Below, in pieces: positions 59,257 through 64,000 of a stretch of 64,000 bases of DNA. Positions within the stretch are counted from its first letter, which is position 1. Each line of letters begins with the position of its first letter. The stretch lies in NCBI RefSeq assembly GCF_016545825.1, contig NC_052619.1, positions 29,613,803 through 29,677,802 of the forward strand, written 5' to 3'. The position numbers and the translations under genes were made by a program. The notes beneath the pieces are model-generated. The model was not told the origin of the DNA, did not search any database, and saw only the letters and a program-made list of their open reading frames with translations. This stretch comes from Eucalyptus grandis. Lineage: Eukaryota > Streptophyta > Magnoliopsida > Myrtales > Myrtaceae.

Positions 59257-59468
59257 ATATCATAAAATTATCCACATTAGTGCCGGCTACGTCATGTAAG
59301 ATGGCTAGTGTCAATGTCAGCGGTTTATGATCAAAATTAGCTAGATAGACTAAATTGGCACAAATGCAAAAGATTTAAGACTTAATTGGTAAAAAAAAAT
59401 AAAATAGAGGTTTAGGACTGAACTGTCACAATTGCAATATATTGAGGACTTTTTTGATAATTTTCCTG

Positions 59469-59727
59469 ATTAGTAAACCGTACTTGTAATGGAAATTTAC
59501 TAAATGTCATCATAGAATATAAAAGAAGTGGGTAACTCATAAATTTTATTTGAACATTAATTAATTCATTAGTATAGTTATGAAACTTAAAAGAAATTAG
59601 TAACTTACTAATCTATTTGACTGTTAGTAATCGCCTAATATTACTTGTAAAATTTAAATGAAATTACTAAGTTATTTCGGTAGATGGTAAACTCATCACA
59701 ATGTTGGCAACTTACATGAATGCAAAA
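59469..59727 (+). repeat. Right copy, part 3, of the duplicated segment at 750-1000
   Basis: Shares gaaattactaagttattt-type text, tagatggtaaactcatcac and gatgttgg / aatgttgg with 750-1000, in the same order and orientation. Confidence 0.75.
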
Positions 59728-60369
59728 AAACTAATTTATCAATGAATGACGACGTTGGCAGATTCATAATGATGTTGGTAGCTTATGAAAGAGTTAAATT
59801 AGCATGATTGGTCATAATTTCTGCCAATGGTATTTGAAAAGTACCAGAAACTTCCAAAATCTCCGAACAAGGAAAAGTTTCAGTTTTTTGGCCTATGGAC
59901 CCTAGAATTTTGCAATAAGATAATTTTGAATCTAAACTTTGAAGATGCTTTGACGTTGCAACCTTCAATACCTCGGTTCCCTATTGTAGACGAGTATGAT
60001 AGATTCAAGTCAAAGATCTACTAGTGACCTTCTACTTTAATAGAAATTTGGACTGGAACATTGATAGAATTAGTAATCCTTAAAGAAATATGTTCAATGG
60101 CACTATTAGTGATGTAAACCCAGGCTAAATGGCTTCGACAACTCTTCATCTTTCTTTCTTTCACACGGGGATATAAGACTGGCATACACAAAACAAGAAA
60201 ATGACATGTAGAGGGTAAATGATGCAAAGCGAGTTTTTGAAAGATGTCTTGCATACATTTAGTCAATTGACCTGATTAAGAAATTGCACTTAAAGAAGAT
60301 GACAATAACATGATAAAAACAAGCATTCCACATGCGAAATTGCATTCCAACCCCACAAAAGTTGTATAT
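59728..60369. other. Intergenic, nothing recognised
   Basis: Short frames only. This is the region downstream of the minus-strand receptor-like pseudogene. Confidence 0.5.
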
Positions 60370-62744
60370 CTACATTTTACATAATTCAAAGGGCCTACTT
60401 CCCAATAATTTCATTGGCATCCACGAAATTGGATCACCTTTCACTTTGGTTTCTTCATCCCTTTGGCTCATCTTCCTTATATGCTTCTCGCTTTTCTCAC
60501 AAGCCATTTGGGTCTTCCATTTTTCCATAAAATATATGCTATGGAGATTCCAATCATGATTCCACAAGCATAGCCTATCCCCACCGCTTTACTATCAAAC
60601 CAACTTGGATACTCTTATGTACTATCCTCTTGGAAGAACGACCATAGTGGCAAAGGAGGTTGAGCATCATCATGGCATGTGTTTTGTAATGGGGTTCCAT
60701 ATAGGCCTAGATTTCCACGAATTGAGTCGGTCGTGAATGTGCTCAATTGCTTGTTTTGAGGTATGCAGGCCATAAGTTGGTTTTTTGAGAGTTTCAAATA
60801 CTCGAGGAATGTCAAATCTTTTAATTCTCTAGAAATCCTCCCACTAAGCTTGTTTGAAGATAGATCTAACCATTCAAGATTAGTCAAGTTTTCGAAGGTT
60901 GGAGGAACAAACTACATGAGGTGGTTGTGGGAAATGTTGAGTCCTATGAGAGAATGGAGATGTTCAACAATATCTAGGATATTCCCTTCAAAAGACTTGA
61001 GCGGTAAGTCAAAGGTTGTGAGGATGGTCAAGATAAATGATAACTAAAAATCTCCTTTCCTTTCATGATCACATTCACAAAATCATAATAGGTCACGATA
61101 CTAGATGTATGCCTCATGTAAAATGATTTGTCTTGCATCGCTTGCCCATTTTGTCCAATCATCATCCCCTAAAGTTTAGCTATCAAATTGGTTGGTAAAG
61201 GACTAACGAAGTTGTTGTCCGAGAGGTCCAAAATACGCAACTTGGGAAAGAGATGAGTTGCCCTTGGAAAATCCGAATGACTCTTAAAATTCTTGGACCT
61301 CAAAGTAAGAACTTTTAGCTCTAGCAGTGTTCTAAGTCATGTTGGGAAATTATCCTCTATCTTATTGTTGTTGAAATCAAGAATTTCCAAGTTTTTGCAA
61401 TTGAAAAAGTATCATGGCAATGTACCTTTAAATTGATTTTGACTCAAGTCAAGAGTTTTCAAGCTACTTTGCAATAAATAAAAATAAAAATAAATAAACC
61501 TCCAAGGATTGTGCTTGAAAGACAATTCATTCACAAGTTCAATATTGACAAATGAATGTTACCATTTCATAAGCACTCTATTAGGCTGCCAATTAAGCTA
61601 TTGTTAGACAAGAGAAGGAATGAAAGGTTGGTGGCGTTGCATATCAAAGAAGAGATCTCCCCCTCTGTATTATTGGTTCTGATCGAATAATAAGATGTGG
61701 AGCGTGATGGAAGTGGAAGTAAGCCTTCAAATTTGTTGCTAGTCAAAGCAATTACTGACAATGATATAATTGAGAAACCTCTTTTTGGCCACTGTCCTGA
61801 AAATTGATTGTTGTGGAGGGATAAAATGACTAGGTCAGTCAAATTCCCTAATGTTGAGGTGATTGAACCGGTAAGATTATTGTTGAAGAAGCTGAGTCTA
61901 TGGAGAAGTTTCAAGTTCCCTAGTTGCGATGGGATGGAACTAGTAAGTTCATTGTCAAATATGAGTAGTTCTGTTAGTTTCATCGATTTCCCAATAGGGG
62001 GAGGAATTGGCCTTATCAAGAAGTGTATGCAAGTAAATTTCCTCCAAATTTGTGAAATTCCCCATTTTGAGAGGAATAAAACTAGAAAATGAATTGTTAT
62101 AAATGCATAGCCTGGCAAGGCTGCTCAAATTACCCAAAGAAGAAGTAAGAGATCCATCTAGTTGGTTTGAAAACAAAGCAAGCTCATTTAGTAAACAAAC
62201 TGACCTATTTCATCAGAGATTGAGCCTGTCAACTCATTAGAGAAAAGTTGAAGCACTCAAGCTTCATGAGCTCGCCAATCTCCCACGGTATTTTCTTGGA
62301 TAGTGGATTGATGGAGAGTTCAAGGTATGCGAGATGATTAAAACACTGACTTGAGGCGGAATACCACTAAAGAGTTCATTTTTGTTCATGTCTATAAAGG
62401 TAAGATACAGCAAAGACGAGAACAAGAACTCATCAATGTTCGAACTGATGAGATTGATTTCAATCAAGCTCCCAGCTAGGTTACTCAAGATGCCATACCA
62501 ATTGCACGGGCTCGCCACTGTTGCGGCGGAGTCAGTGGCATTTTGAGGAGGGAGAGCCATGTAGATAGACAAGAGGTGAAATGGTTTTTGTCTTGAAGGC
62601 TGGATATCCATTTGACAAGATCTTATGCTTCTAGTGTGGAGGCATAAGCAGGAATTGGACCTTGTGGAATGATTGTAATGGCACTGTGAAAAGAGCAAAG
62701 GAAGCTAAAAGAGGCACCAGTGTCTCTAATTTTGCTGAACCCAT
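60370..62744 (-). pseudogene. LRR receptor-like protein pseudogene, mosaic of RLK-type N-terminus and RLP-type C-terminus
   Basis: The start is the ATG at 62744 (MGSAKLETLVPLLASF, signal peptide). After a shift the LRR N-terminal cap reads SPCNWYGI...LAGSLIEINL, followed by IPPQVS, IPWEIGEL, LGNLSSLARLCIYNNSFS and IPSQLGNLKLLHRLSF. These are most like the LRRs of MIK2-type receptor kinases. From about 61800 the text becomes RLP/Cf-9-like (SNKFEGLLPLPS, LICNATNLSFLLLSNNSLIGSL, NLEWLDLSSNKLSGRI, GNLGLYGTPLQNTC), then a membrane segment (GIGYACGIMIGISI) and a short basic tail ending at 60370. There is no kinase domain. Many stops and frameshifts occur. Intact relatives sense ligands at the plasma membrane. 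Confidence 0.85.
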
Positions 62745-62789
62745 AATTTCTTTGGTTTGTTTTGGAGTTTGATAATCAACAATGAGGCA

Positions 62790-62798
62790 TATATAAAA
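62790..62798 (-). promoter_or_regulatory. Putative TATA box of the receptor-like pseudogene
   Basis: On the minus strand ctttttatatatgcc lies about 50 bases upstream of the ATG, a short but workable promoter distance. Confidence 0.45.
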
Positions 62799-62799
62799 A

Positions 62800-63234
62800 G
62801 CTTGGTTACTTTATTTCTTTCATTCTCTTTGTCCATTCAAAGAACGCCAAATTTTCAAGGATCACCAATTTCCTGCATATTGAATGCTGCTGATTGTGAA
62901 GGTTCAGTTGTTATCAATTTGGACATAACGTATAGATTCAAATGTTTGGAACCACGCGGTTGACTTTAATGAAAAGCAACTCTGTTCTTTTTACTTGCTA
63001 CAATCTTGGGCTTTCCTTGAGGTGGGATTGCCAACTGCCGACGGTCAAATACTGCTCTTATGAAAAATGGTAATGCATTCATCGGCTATCGTCAAACAGG
63101 GGAGAAAATGAAGGACAGTCACTATCTTTTTGCTCAAACTTTGTGATTGTAACCCTCATAATTCGTGGTGGGTGTGGTGTGTAGCCTCATGCGTGCTTTC
63201 TAGAAGCAATTCGGACCGAATGCCTTCCAAGCAT
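62800..63234. other. Upstream region of the receptor-like pseudogene
   Basis: No other gene or repeat recognised. Confidence 0.45.
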
Positions 63235-63545
63235 TTGTGCTGTGTTCTAGCTTTTCACACATCACCTCCTTAACGTTTGGACCATCTTTTTCCTTTTTCA
63301 TTTGCCATTTCTTACGCTGCATTATAAATTCAAGGACCTTTCCCTCGCGATGAGTCAGATATCCCTAGGAAACCGTGACTTCCCTCATCCATCACAACAC
63401 CTCCTGATCCAAAAAGCACCACGTACTAAACCCCAAAAGACCTCGACTTCCTGAGCAGGCACTCGTCTTTTCTATCGTGTAGTTGTGATTGATAGTCGCA
63501 AAATCAGTGCACAAGATCCAAAGACCTTCACTTCTTGATGGATGT
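63235..63545 (+). repeat. Distant copy of part of the 4315-7124 tandem unit
   Basis: Shared blocks in order: acctccttaacgtttgga, ctttttcatttgccat, tacgctgca(t/c)tataa, gatgagtcaga, cctgatccaaaaa, aaaccccaaaagacct and cttcttgatggatgtg. Compare 4840-5180 and 5780-6150. Confidence 0.7.
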
Positions 63546-63550
63546 GCGAG

Positions 63551-64000
63551 GCAAATGGAAATAGACAGCAAACCGTAAACCAAAGAAGAATTTTTGTACC
63601 TGAATGCCCCGGTGAATAATGCTGCTACTCTTTGAATTTCTATGGCCCTCTTGCAAAGTATCGAGAAGTCATGTCATAAACTCAGCCGGGTTGGACCCTT
63701 TGCTTATTTGAAATGGGAAAAATATATAAATAGTTACTGAACTTTGATTTAATGTGCAATATTGTTCATGAAATTTTAATTTATTCAATGTGATATTTGA
63801 ACTATCAACAAACATTCAATGTAGCCTTTTTATTTGCTCAAATAATAAGTTAGACGTTTTTTTTATGATGTGGACTATTATAAGCTAAGTTGGATTTATA
63901 AAAATAATGAGTAAACATTTCTATCCATTTAATTTAGAATAGGAAAAGAATTACGGCACTTACATATCTATCGTAATTTAACAATGTGGATTATTATATC
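63551..64000 (+). repeat. Second copy of the segment at 19155-19243 plus 25600-26200
   Basis: Positions 63551-63640 match 19155-19243 (agaatttttgtacctgaatg, ggtgaataatgctgctactc). The following 63645-64000 matches 25600 onward (caaagtatc(g/a)agaag, gtcataaactcagc, tatttgaaatgg). The two parts are adjacent here but 6.3 kb apart in the other copy. Confidence 0.75.
63715..64000. mobile_element. Left part of the Mutator-type MITE, cut by the window edge
   Basis: Begins after tatttgaaat like the copy at 25708 and has the corresponding (a)ttttaatttattcaatgt block. Same position relative to flanking sequence, so it is the same insertion inherited by duplication. Confidence 0.65.

Larger units (their letters stand above)
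29566..59477. mobile_element. Old inverted-repeat (foldback/Mutator-like) element, split by nested LTR retrotransposons
   Basis: The left arm (about 29575-29715, continuing at 50931-51010) and the right arm (about 59468 back to 59257, continuing back to about 51700) are reverse complements. Both read inward through ttctaaac / tcctaaacc, acaattgtg, cattttgtatttgtg / cttttgcatttgtg, ccggctaatttt / tagctaatttt and into an AT-rich stretch. Flanks attaataat (29566-29574) and attagtaaa (59469-59477) resemble a 9-bp TSD, and 750-760 has a single gattaataaa. Removing element A and Copia 3 leaves about 1.2 kb. The left terminus is blurred by AT-rich sequence. Confidence 0.65.

Overview
The window is nuclear DNA from a flowering plant, almost certainly a woody eudicot. 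It shows plant Copia and Gypsy LTR retrotransposons with plant primer-binding sites, a tRNA-derived SINE, Mutator-like MITEs, AT/ATAC microsatellites and a leucine-rich-repeat (LRR) receptor-like protein pseudogene. I cannot name the species from sequence alone. No intact host gene is visible, and nothing prokaryotic, no CRISPR array and no intact RNA gene is present.

Left part (1-8983): a non-coding segment (480-1000) that recurs further right; the decayed 3' end of a Tat/Ogre-like Gypsy element (element C, 1215-4313) with minisatellites and a 9-bp-TSD MITE inside it; a ~0.9-1.0 kb unit present three times in tandem (4315-7124); and a minus-strand LTR-like fragment.

8984-18196 is a decayed Copia element of Sirevirus type, with gag, pol and a third env-like ORF, bounded by ~0.9 kb LTRs. 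19771-24989 is a second Copia element with short ~0.2 kb LTRs. 25708-26226 is a clean Mutator-type MITE. 27503-27802 is a broken gene for a small secreted proline-rich protein. 28177-28355 is a minus-strand SINE with an 18-bp target duplication.

29566-59477 is a set of nested insertions. An old inverted-repeat (foldback/Mutator-like) element carries a large pol-less Gypsy element in its left arm (element A, 29716-50925) and a third Copia element in its right arm (51774-59256). A second Tat-like Gypsy element (B, 42736-49638, perfect 5-bp TSD) sits inside the 3' LTR of A. Element A has ~1.9 kb LTRs, a DUF7745-like ORF1, an unusual gag with two capsid-like segments, and two 3'-UTR minisatellites. 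Element B consists almost only of LTR sequence and minisatellites. The segment at 480-1000 aligns in order with pieces flanking these insertions and acts as the 'empty site'.

59478-64000 holds flanking sequence, a minus-strand LRR receptor-like protein pseudogene (60370-62744) that looks like a mosaic of an LRR receptor-kinase-type N-terminus and an RLP-type C-terminus, its upstream region, and a second copy of a segment found at 19155-26200.

The genes do not form a pathway: the coding capacity is retroelement gag/pol plus two host-gene pseudogenes. The main interest is the order of insertions, the missing parts of each element and the 3'-UTR tandem arrays. All comparisons were made by eye, so boundaries of old repeats are good to a few tens of bases only.
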